From Geminicoccus harenae (GTDB lineage Bacteria; Pseudomonadota; Alphaproteobacteria; Geminicoccales; Geminicoccaceae), in assembly GCF_019800005.1 (NCBI RefSeq), contig NZ_JABGCL010000003.1, positions 62,001-126,000 of the forward strand: a stretch of 64,000 nucleotides of DNA. The letters run 5' to 3'. This document shows positions 10,131 through 19,131 of this stretch, in pieces. How positions within the stretch are numbered: position 1 is the first letter of the stretch; each line of letters begins with the position of its first letter. Made by a program: the position numbers and the translations under genes. The notes beneath the pieces are model-generated. The model was not told the DNA's origin, ran no database searches, and saw only the letters and a list, made by a program, of their open reading frames with translations.

Positions 10131-12202
10131 GCACGACCCTGACGGTAGGCGAGCGCGCACCCAACCGCCGGCGGGTCGGCCTCGGCCGCACGCTCGCGCG
10201 CAGCCGCGGCCTCCTGGTGGCGTTCCTGGTGTTCGTCGCCCTGTTCCTGGTGGTCGACTGGATCTCGCCCGGACCGTTCAGCTATTTCGAGCTGAGCTTC
10301 ATGTCGTCCGGCGGCGCCACCCTGGCGCTGGCCGCGATGGGCCAGACCTTCGTGATCCTGAGCGGCGGCTTTGATCTCTCCGCCGGTGCGGTGATCTCGC
10401 TGGTCAACGTGGTGCTCGCCACCTCCATGGGCGAGAGTGCGGGCTCGCAGCTCGCCATGGGCGTGGTGGCGCTGCTGATCGGCGGCGCGGTGGGCGCCTT
10501 CAACGGCTTCTTCGTGGCCTTCGTCCGCCTCCAGCCGATCGTGGTCACCCTGTCGTCCATGTTCATCGTCCAGGGCATCACGCTCCTGATCATGGACAAG
10601 CCGGGCGGGATGGTCGCACCCGAGTTCTCCATGGCGCTTACCGGCGACGTGATCACCGACCTCCTGCCGGCCCCGATCGTGGTCCTGCTGGTTGCCCTGC
10701 TGGTCTGGTTCCTGGTGCGCAACTCGCGCTTCGGCACCGGCATCTACGCGGTCGGCAGCGACGAGGAGGCGGCGCGCGCCGCGGGTATCGCCACCCGGAT
10801 GGTGAAGTTCTGGACCTACACCCTGGCAGGCCTGTTCTACGGGGCCGCTGGCGCCTTCATCTCGGCGCAGACCGGCTCGGCCGACCCGCTGATCGGCCGG
10901 CCGATGCTGCTCCAGGTGTTCACCGCCGTGGTGCTGGGCGGCACCATGCTGGGGGGCGGGCGCGGCGGTGCGGTAGGCTCCCTGATCGGCGCCTACATCC
11001 TGATGATCGTCGTCAACATCCTGCTCGTGCTGAACGTCTCGGCCTATTACAGCTCGGTGGTCGAGGGCGCGATCCTGATCCTGGCGGTGCTGGCCGGCTC
11101 GTTCCACCGCAACTCCCCGGTGGCCGGCTATCTGCGCCTCATGGTCAGCAATCTGCGGGCGCGCCGTGCCGGAACGCTCGCCAGCAACCATCCGGGCCAG
11201 CGCTTCTCGCCGACGCTGTCGGTCCCGGCCGCCAAGGCCGGCGAGACGGAGCGGGCCTCCTGGCTGGAACGGCACCGCGCGACCCTGCGCTACCTGGTCC
11301 CGGCCTATGTGGGCTTCGCGATCGTGCTGGTCGCGACCCACCTGATCTACGGCAACACGCTCACCAACCCCGCCTATTTCAACTCGCTGCTGGTGCTCTC
11401 CTCCTTCCTGGCGATCCTGGCGCTCGGCCAGGGCACGGCGATCCTGACGGGCGGGCTGGACCTGTCCCTGCCGTGGCTGATCGGCCTGATCGGCATCGTC
11501 ACCGCCGACCTGATCAGCGGCTCGGACTCGGCAGCGCTCTGGGTGATCCCGTTCGGCCTGCTGCTAGGCACGGCACTGGGTATCGCCAACGGCGCCGGCA
11601 TCGTGTTCCTGGGCCTGCCGCCGATCGTGATGACCATCGCGATGAACGGCATCCTCCAAGGCGCCGCCCTGGTCTACAGCGACGGCACGCCCGCGGGCTT
11701 CGCCTCGCCCACCCAGCGCTGGCTGATGACCGGCAGCTTCCTTGGCGTCACCCCGGTGATCTGGCTCCTCCTGCTGTTCGTGGCAGCCGCCCTCCTGCTG
11801 CTCGGCCGCACGCCGTTCGGCCGGCGCGTCTATGCGGTGGGCAACAGCCCGCTGGTGGCCCGCCTGTCCGGCGTGGGCGTCGGCGGCACGCTGATCGGCA
11901 CCTATGCCCTGTCCGGCTTCTGCGCGGCCTTGGTCGGCATCCTCCTGTCCGGCTTCTCCGGCCAGGCCAGCCTCGGCATGGGCGACGAGTACCTGCTGCC
12001 CTCGATCGCGGCGGTGGTGGTGGGCGGCACGCTGATCACCGGCGGGCGCGGCCATTACCTGGGCATGCTGGGCGGCGTGCTGCTGCTCACGGCCCTCGCC
12101 ACCCTCCTGGCGGGCACCACCCTGCCGAGTGCGGTGCGCGACATCATCCTGGGCGTCGTGGTGCTGGCCGCCGTGCTGGCCCTGCGCGACCGCAATCCCT
12201 GA
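10127..12202 (+). CDS. double-length sugar ABC permease (two fused RbsC-like domains)
   Basis: A 691-residue inner-membrane protein made of two complete RbsC-type permease domains, at roughly residues 25-330 and 375-690. Each carries the family hallmark (SGGFDLSAGAVISL in the first, TGGLDLSLPWLIGL in the second) and a matching FGRRVYAVG/FGTGIYAVG plus GGTxxGGRG segment. A hydrophilic linker of about 45 residues joins them. RbsC-class permeases are normally about 320 residues and dimerise, so this is a covalent heterodimer. Fusions of this kind are known in some alphaproteobacterial sugar systems. Its start overlaps the ATPase stop, and the SDR gene follows after 11 bases. Confidence 0.9.
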   Translation: MSTTLTVGERAPNRRRVGLGRTLARSRGLLVAFLVFVALFLVVDWISPGPFSYFELSFMSSGGATLALAAMGQTFVILSGGFDLSAGAVISLVNVVLATSMGESAGSQLAMGVVALLIGGAVGAFNGFFVAFVRLQPIVVTLSSMFIVQGITLLIMDKPGGMVAPEFSMALTGDVITDLLPAPIVVLLVALLVWFLVRNSRFGTGIYAVGSDEEAARAAGIATRMVKFWTYTLAGLFYGAAGAFISAQTGSADPLIGRPMLLQVFTAVVLGGTMLGGGRGGAVGSLIGAYILMIVVNILLVLNVSAYYSSVVEGAILILAVLAGSFHRNSPVAGYLRLMVSNLRARRAGTLASNHPGQRFSPTLSVPAAKAGETERASWLERHRATLRYLVPAYVGFAIVLVATHLIYGNTLTNPAYFNSLLVLSSFLAILALGQGTAILTGGLDLSLPWLIGLIGIVTADLISGSDSAALWVIPFGLLLGTALGIANGAGIVFLGLPPIVMTIAMNGILQGAALVYSDGTPAGFASPTQRWLMTGSFLGVTPVIWLLLLFVAAALLLLGRTPFGRRVYAVGNSPLVARLSGVGVGGTLIGTYALSGFCAALVGILLSGFSGQASLGMGDEYLLPSIAAVVVGGTLITGGRGHYLGMLGGVLLLTALATLLAGTTLPSAVRDIILGVVVLAAVLALRDRNP

Positions 12203-12213
12203 CAACGGAGCTC

Positions 12214-12996
12214 ATGGCCATGGCGGAACTTCTGGCAACGGGGCAGCGGGTCCTGGTCACCGCCGGCGCTGCCGGGATCGGCCGGGCGATCGTCGACGAG
12301 CTGGTCGCCGCCGGGGCCCGGGTGCTGGCCAGCGATGTCGACGCGGCGGCTTTGGCTGCCCTGAAGCAGGCGCAGCCGGACGTCCTGACCTTCCAGGCCG
12401 ACGTCGCCGACGAGGCGGCGGTCGACCGGCTGTTCGAGGAGGTGCAGGCCCAGCTGGGCGGCCTGGACGTGCTGGTGAACAATGCCGGGATCGCTGGGCC
12501 CACCGGGGCGATCGAGGAATTGTCGCTGGCCGACTGGCGCCGCTGCATCGATGTCGACCTGACCGGCCAGTTCCTGTGCGCTAGGCGCGCCGTGCCCATG
12601 CTCAAGTCCGCCGGCGGCGGGGTCATGATCAACATGAGCTCGGCCGCCGGCCGGTTCGGCTATGCCTTCCGCACCCCCTATGCCGCCGCCAAGTGGGGCG
12701 TGATCGGCCTGACCCAGAGCCTCGCCAAGGAGCTGGGGCCGGCCAACATCACGGTGAACGCCATCCTGCCCGGCATCGTGGCCGGGCCGCGCATGACCGG
12801 GGTGATCGATGCCCGCGCCAAGCAGGTGGGCGTGCCGTATGAGGAGATGGAGGCGACCTATCTCGCCCGCGTCTCACTCCGGCGCATGGTGAGCCCGAAC
12901 GACGTGGCCGCCATGGCCCTGTTCCTGATCTCGCCCTTGGGCCGCAACATCTCCGGCCAGTCCCTGGGCGTGGACGGCAATGTCGAGAGCCTCTGA
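12214..12996 (+). CDS. short-chain dehydrogenase, probably a sugar dehydrogenase
   Basis: A 260-residue classical SDR with the NAD(P) loop TAGAAGIGRAI, the NNAG motif, the catalytic serine in INMSSAAG and the YAAAK pair (PYAAAKWG). In context it probably oxidises the imported sugar to a lactone that the following SMP-30 proteins hydrolyse. This is inferred from operon order. Two in-frame starts are close together. The ATG at 12214 has GGAG only 3 bases before it, and the ATG at 12220 has the same site at 9 bases, so the true start may be 12220. The frame is open far upstream, but that part overlaps the permease and is a shadow. Confidence 0.85.
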   Translation: MAMAELLATGQRVLVTAGAAGIGRAIVDELVAAGARVLASDVDAAALAALKQAQPDVLTFQADVADEAAVDRLFEEVQAQLGGLDVLVNNAGIAGPTGAIEELSLADWRRCIDVDLTGQFLCARRAVPMLKSAGGGVMINMSSAAGRFGYAFRTPYAAAKWGVIGLTQSLAKELGPANITVNAILPGIVAGPRMTGVIDARAKQVGVPYEEMEATYLARVSLRRMVSPNDVAAMALFLISPLGRNISGQSLGVDGNVESL

Positions 12997-13017
12997 ACGA
13001 ACGGGAAGCCTGCTGCC

Positions 13018-13893
13018 ATGCTGCGCATCGAACTCCTGACCGACACGCGCGACGAGCTGGGCGAGGGCCCGCTCTGGGATGTCCAGGAGCAGCGCCTCTA
13101 CTGGATCGACAGCCACGGCAAGGCCGTTCACCGCGCCGACGCACGCGGCCAGGACCGGCGGAGCTGGCAGGTGCCCGAGCATATCGGCTCGATGTGCCTG
13201 CGCGAGGGCGGCGGTGCCGTGGTCTCCCTGCGCAACGGCTTCCATTTCCTCGACCTGGCCTCCGGCGAGGTCCAGCCCATCGCCGATCCCGAGGCCGGCA
13301 TCCGCCGCACTCGCATGAACGACGGCAAGGTCGACCGCCAGGGCCGCTTCGTCGCCGGCGGCATGGACTATGAGGAGCGCGAGCCGCTGGCCGGCCTCTA
13401 CCGCCTCGATCCCGACCTGAAGGTGACGAAGCTGGAAAGCGACATCATCGTCAGCAACGGCCCGTGCTGGAGCCCGGACGGCAGCATCTTCTACTTCGCC
13501 GACAGCTGGACCCGGAAGATCTGGGCCTATGCCTACGACACTGCCACCGGCGACCTGCTCAGCCGGCGGATCTTCGCTGACTTCGAGGGCCATCTACGCG
13601 GCTACCCCGACGGCGCCACCGTGGACGAGGAAGGCTATGTCTGGAGTGCCGAGGTCTATGGCGGCCGCCTAGTCCGCTTCGCCCCGGACGGCACGATCGA
13701 CCGGCTGGTCGGCATGCCGGTGGACAGCATCACCAGCGTGATGTTCGGCGGTGCCGACCTCGACATCCTCTACGTGACCTCCATGGCCCGCCCGTTCGGG
13801 GGCAGGCGCCGCCAGGAGCGCGAGGCGGGCGGCCTGTTCGCCGTCCACGGCCTGGGCGTGCGCGGCCTGCCGGAGCCGCGCTTCAAGGGGTGA
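13018..13893 (+). CDS. SMP-30/gluconolactonase family lactonase (copy 1)
   Basis: A 291-residue beta-propeller of the SMP-30/regucalcin family, which hydrolyses sugar lactones using a divalent metal. The expected ligand regions are present: the glutamate in LGEGPLWD (about 14-21), the asparagine in TRMNDGKVDRQG (about 100-110) and SNGPCWSPDG near 150. A late aspartate falls in the GYPDGATVDEEG stretch. It is 21 bases after the SDR gene and about half identical by eye to the second lactonase gene downstream. The likely role is hydrolysis of the lactone produced by the upstream dehydrogenase. Confidence 0.88.
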   Translation: MLRIELLTDTRDELGEGPLWDVQEQRLYWIDSHGKAVHRADARGQDRRSWQVPEHIGSMCLREGGGAVVSLRNGFHFLDLASGEVQPIADPEAGIRRTRMNDGKVDRQGRFVAGGMDYEEREPLAGLYRLDPDLKVTKLESDIIVSNGPCWSPDGSIFYFADSWTRKIWAYAYDTATGDLLSRRIFADFEGHLRGYPDGATVDEEGYVWSAEVYGGRLVRFAPDGTIDRLVGMPVDSITSVMFGGADLDILYVTSMARPFGGRRRQEREAGGLFAVHGLGVRGLPEPRFKG

Positions 13894-13919
13894 CGACGCC
13901 GGCTCCTGGCTCCCCCTCA

Positions 13920-14058
13920 TGTCATCCCCCGGCTTGATCGGGGGATCCACAGGCGGGGAGTGGCCCATCTCGGCCGGCAGGGCCTGAAGCCTGCTGGCCA
14001 AGCTGGCGCCGATGCCGACGACCGGCCGTTGATCCCCCGGTCACGCCGGGGGATGACA
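13920..14058. repeat. long intergenic inverted repeat with nested hairpins
   Basis: The left arm at 13920-13950 (begins TGTCATCCCCCGGCTTGATC) and the right arm at 14028-14058 are inverted copies that match at 28 of 31 positions. Each arm is itself able to fold (CCCCCGG...CGGGGG). The element fills the gap between the two SMP-30 genes. Arms of this TGTCATCCCC type are a known dispersed intergenic repeat in alphaproteobacteria, so this is probably a mobile or REP-like unit and not specific to this operon. Confidence 0.7.
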
Positions 14059-14109
14059 GAAAAGAACAGCCGCGGGCCGAGCCCGGCCATGGCAGAAGGA
14101 GAACAAGCA

Positions 14110-14982
14110 ATGCGCATCGAGGTCCTGGTCGACGTCAAGACCACGCTCGGCGAAGGCCCCTTGTGGGACGTGGACGAGCAGCGCCTCTACTGGATCGACA
14201 GCTTCGACGGCCGGGTGTTCCGCTGCACCGAGGACGGCCGCGAGGTGCGTGCCTGGGACGTGCCGCAGAAGATCGGCTCGATGGCCCTGCGCAAGAACGG
14301 TGGCGCCATCGTCTCGCTGCAGCGCGGCTGGCACAGCCTCGACTTCCAGTCCGGCGAGGTCGAGCTGATCCACGACCCGGAGCCGGGCAAGCCGAACAAC
14401 CGGATCAATGACGGCAAGGTCGACCGCCAGGGCCGCTTCGTCGCGGGCTCCATGGACACGATGGAGGAAGGCCCGAACGGCGCCCTCTACCGCCTGGACC
14501 CGGACCTGTCGGTGACCAAGCTGGAAGACGGCATCATCGTCAGCAACGGCCCGTGCTGGAGCCCGGACGGCAAGACCTTCTACTTCACCGACACCTGGTC
14601 CGGCGAGATCTCCGCCTACGACTACGACACCGCCACCGGCGCCATCGCCAACAAGCGCACGTTTGCCAGGATGCAGTGGGAAGGCGGCGCCTTCGACGGT
14701 GCCACGGTGGATGCCGAGGGCTGCGTCTGGAGTGCCATCGTCTATGCCGGCAAGCTCGCCCGCTATGCGCCGGACGGCACGCTCGACCGGGTGATCGACA
14801 TGCCGGTCAAGAAGGTCACCAGCGCCATGTTCGGCGGCCCGAACCTCGACATCCTCTACGTCACCTCGATGGCCAAGCCGCCTTTGCCGCGCTTCCCGGA
14901 CGACCCGACCCCGCGCGGCTCCCTGTTCGCGATCCACGACCTGGGCGTGCGCGGCGTACCCGAGGCCCGCTTCGCGGGCTGA
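14110..14982 (+). CDS. SMP-30/gluconolactonase family lactonase (copy 2)
   Basis: A 290-residue paralogue of the preceding lactonase with the same landmarks: LGEGPLWDVDEQRLYWIDS, RINDGKVDRQG, SNGPCWSPDGK and FDGATVDAEGCVWSA. The ATG at 14110 follows AGAAGGAG and aligns with the start of copy 1. An upstream in-frame extension reads through the intergenic repeat and is rejected. Tandem copies in one operon suggest hydrolysis of two lactone stereoisomers or ring sizes, or dosage. That is an inference. A repeat element separates the two copies, so the second gene may have partly independent expression. Confidence 0.88.
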   Translation: MRIEVLVDVKTTLGEGPLWDVDEQRLYWIDSFDGRVFRCTEDGREVRAWDVPQKIGSMALRKNGGAIVSLQRGWHSLDFQSGEVELIHDPEPGKPNNRINDGKVDRQGRFVAGSMDTMEEGPNGALYRLDPDLSVTKLEDGIIVSNGPCWSPDGKTFYFTDTWSGEISAYDYDTATGAIANKRTFARMQWEGGAFDGATVDAEGCVWSAIVYAGKLARYAPDGTLDRVIDMPVKKVTSAMFGGPNLDILYVTSMAKPPLPRFPDDPTPRGSLFAIHDLGVRGVPEARFAG

Positions 14983-15055
14983 GGGGGAGGGCTGGCTTCG
15001 TCGCCATCCCTTCCTCCAGGAACTGCATGGTCGCTGGGGTCGACGGGCCATGGGC

Positions 15056-15087
15056 GTTGCCCTGGCCGGTCGACCTGCCAGGGCAAC
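15056..15087. terminator. hairpin after the sugar operon
   Basis: The 11-base arms GTTGCCCTGGC (15056-15066) and GCCAGGGCAAC (15077-15087) enclose a 10-base loop, 74 bases past the last lactonase stop and before the convergent nuclease-family gene. No T tract follows. It is a candidate terminator for either strand. Confidence 0.45.
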
Positions 15088-15153
15088 GATCGAGGCCTGG
15101 CAGGCGCCACTGCACCACGTCCGGGTCACGCGCCGGCCGTTCGGTTCAGCCGA

Positions 15154-15918
15154 TCATCTTGCAGCGGTGCACCCGTCATGGGCCCGCCGGATCTCGATGA
15201 AGAGGCCGACATGGTCGCTCAGGGGCCGCCCGTCGGGATCATGCCCAGGCAGTGCACGTACCCGCACGGCCCGCAGATCCGCCGTGTGCCAGAGGTGATC
15301 GACCGACGGCTGGCCGAGCTTTGGAATGGTGCCCTCCGTCGCCAGCCGCAGGAACGGCGGGATGGCATCCATCAGGGCATGGAACACGCACAGGGGTGCC
15401 TGCTTGCGTGGGATGAACTGGTTGACGTCGCCCAGCACGATAGTGCGTCCGGCATAGTCATGGCGTGCGAGGATGCCGGAGAGGCCATCGAGATAGGCGA
15501 GATGATCCTCCCACGGACGCCGGTCCTTCCGTCCGGTGGCGACATGCGCCGCGGACCAGGGCACGCACACCCCGATCAAGCGTAGCGAGCCGAGCGGCGT
15601 CTCCGTCGTGCCCGCGACGAAGCGGCCAGGAGGAAGCCGCTCGTCGCCCAGATCGTCGCTGCCGGTCCATGGCTGCCTGTTCCAGAGCAGCACCTTCCGC
15701 CGCCCCTCCTTCAGCGGATAGCCGTAGTCGGCCCTAGCATGGATCAGATGCCCGTCGGGCAGGAAGTCCGAGTGCGCCTCGGTCAGGCAGACGATGTCGG
15801 GATGGTGCTGCTCGATGATGTCCGCGATCACCCGCCCCGCCGGCGACGGGCGGCGCCGCCAAGCGATGTTCCAGAGCACGATCCTGACAGAAGGCGCGCC
15901 ACGTCCCTGTTCCTGCAT
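15154..15918 (-). CDS. endonuclease/exonuclease/phosphatase family protein
   Basis: A 254-residue protein of the EEP (DNase I-like) fold. The ordered motifs are LWNIAW near the N-terminus, CLTEAHSD (metal-binding glutamate, about 45), LGDVNQF (catalytic Asp/Asn, about 165) and LSDHVGLF (Asp-His, about 238). These are the full catalytic set, so it should be an active metal-dependent phosphoesterase. The substrate (DNA, phospholipid or phosphoinositide) cannot be read from the sequence. There is no signal peptide. The ATG at 15918 is the first start in the frame. It is convergent with the lactonase operon and otherwise stands alone beside a region of IS debris. Confidence 0.8.
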   Translation of the reverse strand: MQEQGRGAPSVRIVLWNIAWRRRPSPAGRVIADIIEQHHPDIVCLTEAHSDFLPDGHLIHARADYGYPLKEGRRKVLLWNRQPWTGSDDLGDERLPPGRFVAGTTETPLGSLRLIGVCVPWSAAHVATGRKDRRPWEDHLAYLDGLSGILARHDYAGRTIVLGDVNQFIPRKQAPLCVFHALMDAIPPFLRLATEGTIPKLGQPSVDHLWHTADLRAVRVRALPGHDPDGRPLSDHVGLFIEIRRAHDGCTAAR

Positions 15919-16532
15919 GGTGCTGCCAGCCGGCTGCCTCCTGGGTGATGCACAGGACCTAATTGCAGTTCGTCGGGCTCAGCAATCCCACGAGCTTTCT
16001 GTACGTATCGGGCGATGCCCTTTCGCACCCGGGCTGAGCTTCGCGAACGTGCCAGTCTCGGCATGCTGTGATTCAGGCAAGTTCATCCTGCCTCGGTCTG
16101 TGGACGCTCGCGATCGGCTTCTGGGCGTGGAAGGAGTGCCCGATATCGGAGAAGAAGCGCCTCTTTCCGGCGAGGTCGTCGATAGGCCCTGACGAGCGGG
16201 TTGCCGATCGTCCGTGCGGCGGCGGAACTCGGGCTGTACGAGACGCAGTCGCGGCGGCGGTGGTTCGCGGAGCCGCGAAAGTCCCGATTGAAGCCGGAAA
16301 TGCAGCGCACTGAGCTGGGGAGCGACATCCCGACAAGAGGGCCATGCCATCTCCGGAGCCGCCTCCCGATGTGGCTCGAATTCACCGCCGAGGACCGTCA
16401 GGCCTCGCCGCTTCGGGCGATGTGCCGGGTGTTCCTGCACCGTCACTACCCGTCCACCGCCAAGCCCGTCAGCGACTGGCCAACCTGCTGCCCAGGCGGC
16501 CGACAGCCATGCCGCCCCGGAACGAACCGACC
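15919..16532. other. gap with no recognisable gene
   Basis: About 600 bases between the EEP-family gene and the SRAP gene. Open frames exist on both strands, but none has a recognised domain, and their codon use is weaker than that of neighbouring genes. The base composition is slightly lower in GC at 15950-16100. It may hold decayed sequence associated with the IS remnants further right. Nothing is called here. Confidence 0.4.
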
Positions 16533-17207
16533 TCAGAAAGGCAAGGACGGCTCCGGCCCATCCTCCCGCAGCCCGTCTTCCCGCTGGCCGGTCGCCACGA
16601 CCTGCAAGGCCGTGTCGGGCAGGGGCCGCTGCAGGGCGAGCGCGTCCTCGGTGGTACCTTCCAGCCAGGTGTCGCACTCTTCCTGGGTGGTCAGCAGCAC
16701 CGGCATGGCCTTCGCATGGATCGGCCGCACCACGTCGTTGGCCGGGCAGGTGAGGAAGGCGAACAGCCGGTGCTCACCCTCGGCCGGCTCCGCCTTGGTG
16801 CCGCGCGTCCCGGACCAGGGGCGCCACAGCCCCGCGAACGCGAACAGCGGCCGGGACGGGTCGAGCGCGAACCAGTGCGGCACCTTGGGCTGGCTGTCGG
16901 TGTACTCGCAGAACGAGCTGGCCGGCACCAGGCAGCGCCAGCCGGGCTTCAGCCAGCCGCGCCAGTAGGGGCTGGCGAGGTTGCGGATGTTGGTCACCGG
17001 CCGCCCGCCCAGGTTCGGCGGCGGCGGGAAACCCCAGCGCATCATGGCGAGCTCGCGCGTCCCGTCCTGGGCCCGGTGCACCACCGGGGCCAGCCGGTCC
17101 GGGAAGATCGCCGGCAGGAGGGGCAGGTTGCCGGTCGTGTCCCGCATCGCCCGGGTGAACGCCCGGATCGCGTCCTGACCCTTGGTGAGCGAGTAGAGAT
17201 TGCACAT
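16533..17207 (-). CDS. yedK: SOS response-associated peptidase (SRAP, YedK/HMCES family)
   Basis: A 224-residue SRAP protein that forms a thiazolidine DNA-protein crosslink with abasic sites in single-stranded DNA and shields them. Cys2, exposed after removal of Met1, is present (MCNLYS). The DNA-contacting NIRNLAS (74-80), the catalytic glutamate in SSFCEYTD (Glu101) and the histidine in HAKAMP (His164) are all intact. The frame is open upstream to 17657, but only the ATG at 17207 puts cysteine at position 2, which fixes the start. It is a stand-alone gene. No LexA box was found by eye. Confidence 0.92.
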   Translation of the reverse strand: MCNLYSLTKGQDAIRAFTRAMRDTTGNLPLLPAIFPDRLAPVVHRAQDGTRELAMMRWGFPPPPNLGGRPVTNIRNLASPYWRGWLKPGWRCLVPASSFCEYTDSQPKVPHWFALDPSRPLFAFAGLWRPWSGTRGTKAEPAEGEHRLFAFLTCPANDVVRPIHAKAMPVLLTTQEECDTWLEGTTEDALALQRPLPDTALQVVATGQREDGLREDGPEPSLPF

Positions 17208-17415
17208 GGGCCGCCACTCTCCCGATCCGCCGCCACGCCGCCAGCCCTGGCACCATCCGGCCCGCTGCTCAACCCCGTGTATCCCGCCCTGACCCCATGC
17301 CCTCGCCGGCCATGCCGTCACTCCCTGGGGCCGACCACGGCTTTCCGGTTCGTGCCTCCACGGCCAGGCGCTGCTGTGGTTCGAGCATCCGCGGTTATGC
17401 CCGGGGGGACACAGG

Positions 17416-18620
17416 ATGCGAAGGCCAGCCACATCATTGGCATCCTTGTCGACCGATCCCATTGCGCCGCCAGCCGACCAGGTGGCCGAGATCGCCAGGC
17501 TCCGTCGTGAGCTCGATCGGACGCGGATGGAGCGCTGTGTCCTAAAGAAAGCCATCGGCATCTTCTTTGGAGATGCAGAAAGGGAGCTCGCCTTCATCGA
17601 GCGGCATGGCTGCACTTGGTCGGTGCGCCGCAGGTGCCGCGTGCTCGAAGTATCCAAGAGCGGCTATCACGGGTGGTGGTCGCGTCCCGAAAGCGCCCGG
17701 TCGGCCACGAACCATCAACTCTGGAGGATATACGCCGGATCTATGTGGTCATCATGGGCGGTAGGGTGCACCTCGCGTGCGCGCGGCCCTACGGGCCGGA
17801 GGTTGCTCGGCCAGTCGTGGCCGCGTGGAACGTCTGATGCGGCGCCATGGCATCCGGGCGCTCGCGGGGTGCCGATTCCGGCCGTGAACGACCGAACAGC
17901 CGTCACGACCTGACGGTTGCGTCCAACCTCCTGAAGCAGGCGTTCTCGGCGTCGGCGCCAACAGGATCTAGCTCACCGACATCACGTACCTGCCGATTGG
18001 AAGGATGGCTCTACCTGGCTGCCGTGCTCTATCTTGCTACCCGTAAGGTGGCAGGCCCGTCGCGGCCTACTGGCCGCGGTTCCTGCGGACATGGATCAGC
18101 GGTCTTGCCGACCGCTGATGGTCCATGCGCGATCACATGCGCACCGAGCTGACAGCGGCCACCCTCATGACGGCCGACCAGTGGCAGAGGCCAACCACCG
18201 GTCTCGTCTGCTATTCGGATCGTGGCAGCCAGTATGCTGCTAAGGCTTACCGCAAGCAGCTCGCCGGCATGAAAGCCAAGCCGTTCATGAGCTGAACCGG
18301 CTGTTGCTATGACAACGCGCCGCCTCCCAGGCCTCCTAGCCTGGTCTTCCTCGGAGAACGGATGGATCGGCGGCAGCCGATCCATGGAGAGCTTCTTCCA
18401 CACCCTGAAGGTGGAACTCGTCCATCAACGACGATGGGCGACCCGGGAAGAGGCCCGACGCGACCTGTTGGCCTGCATAAGGCTACTACCACCGGCAGCG
18501 CAGCCACTCGGCCCTCGGCTACATCCCGCCCGAACAGGCCGAACGGAAAGGGAGCTGCCTCCAGGTCCGCGAAACCGGGGAGGATCAATGGTCCGACAGG
18601 CGGTACCACTGTTGAAGTAG
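17416..18620 (+). pseudogene. decayed IS3-family transposase (OrfA/OrfB remnant)
   Basis: Pieces of an IS3-family element read left to right in shifting frames. An OrfA-like leucine zipper end (EIARLRRELDRTRMERCVLKKA) runs in frame into an OrfB start (CRVLEVSKSGYHGWW). A broken helix-turn-helix region follows near 17750-17880. The integrase core then appears in fragments: LTDITYLPIG near 17975, YSDRGSQYAAKAYRKQLAGM near 18210 and SMESFFHTLKVELVHQRRWA near 18390. The end is ALGYIPPEQAER near 18500-18535. All three DDE segments survive but lie in different frames with stops between them, so it cannot make an active enzyme. Terminal inverted repeats could not be located. Confidence 0.82.
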
Positions 18621-18779
18621 CAGCGCCTTCGGCTGGACCAGCAGCGGGCAGGCAGGGTGTCCGACCAACGCTTCGTACATCGGCTGCAACGGCGCCTCGA
18701 TCCGCACCCAGTCCGCCTGGGTCCAGATCCGCTCCAGCCGCCGGTTGCTGCCAAAGGCTGCCGGCAGCACAGCTTCCAC
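18585..18779 (-). pseudogene. IS5-family transposase N-terminal fragment
   Basis: Sixty-four codons on the minus strand read like the N-terminus of an IS5-group transposase, with the hallmark PLLVQPKALLLQQWYRLSDH and a preceding PLYEAL-like PMYEALVGHPACP. The frame stops at the junction with the IS3 remnant. Upstream codons of the same protein seem to continue in another frame toward 18817. The IS3 and IS5 pieces meet head-on, so one probably truncated the other. Confidence 0.65.
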
Positions 18780-18835
18780 CGGCTCACCGCCTCACGCACC
18801 ATCGGCGCCTCCTTCACCTCGCAACTGGCAGCGAG

Positions 18836-19090
18836 TCACGGCAGCACCATGGAGCCAGAAGTTTCGCGGCAGTCTCCAGGGCTCCGCACTGCGGCCGAGT
18901 AGCGGTCACAGGCATCGATGCGCGTGACCTGGATCTCGACCGCGTACCCGTCGGTCTCCTCTGGAGGAAAAGCCAGCTCCGCTTGCCTGCCTGCCTTGTC
19001 GACATCGGGATACCAGCCGCATGGCGCCGGGTCTGCCCCATCACCATAGCCGCCGGCGCGGCACGAGACAGCGGAGCGCGCGGCGGTCAT
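18836..19090 (-). CDS. small hypothetical protein or gene fragment
   Basis: An 84-codon frame downstream of the helicase gene, starting 41 bases past its stop. GGAGG lies at good distance ahead of the ATG at 19090. Third positions are mostly G or C for the first 60 codons (segment DGYAVEIQVTRIDACDRYS), which favours real coding, and they weaken near the end. I recognise no domain. A second short frame (ATG at 19123, 27 codons) runs across the same start. It could equally be the 5' piece of a gene cut by the neighbouring IS5 fragment. Confidence 0.3.
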   Translation of the reverse strand: MTAARSAVSCRAGGYGDGADPAPCGWYPDVDKAGRQAELAFPPEETDGYAVEIQVTRIDACDRYSAAVRSPGDCRETSGSMVLP

Positions 19091-19131
19091 CGCTCGCCTC
19101 CAGCCTCTGCGCCATGTCCTTCATGGCCGAT

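Noticed and set aside
15979..16677. 232-codon minus-strand frame in the gap before the SRAP gene
   Set aside because: No domain, no ribosome site, and its right end overlaps the SRAP gene in another frame.
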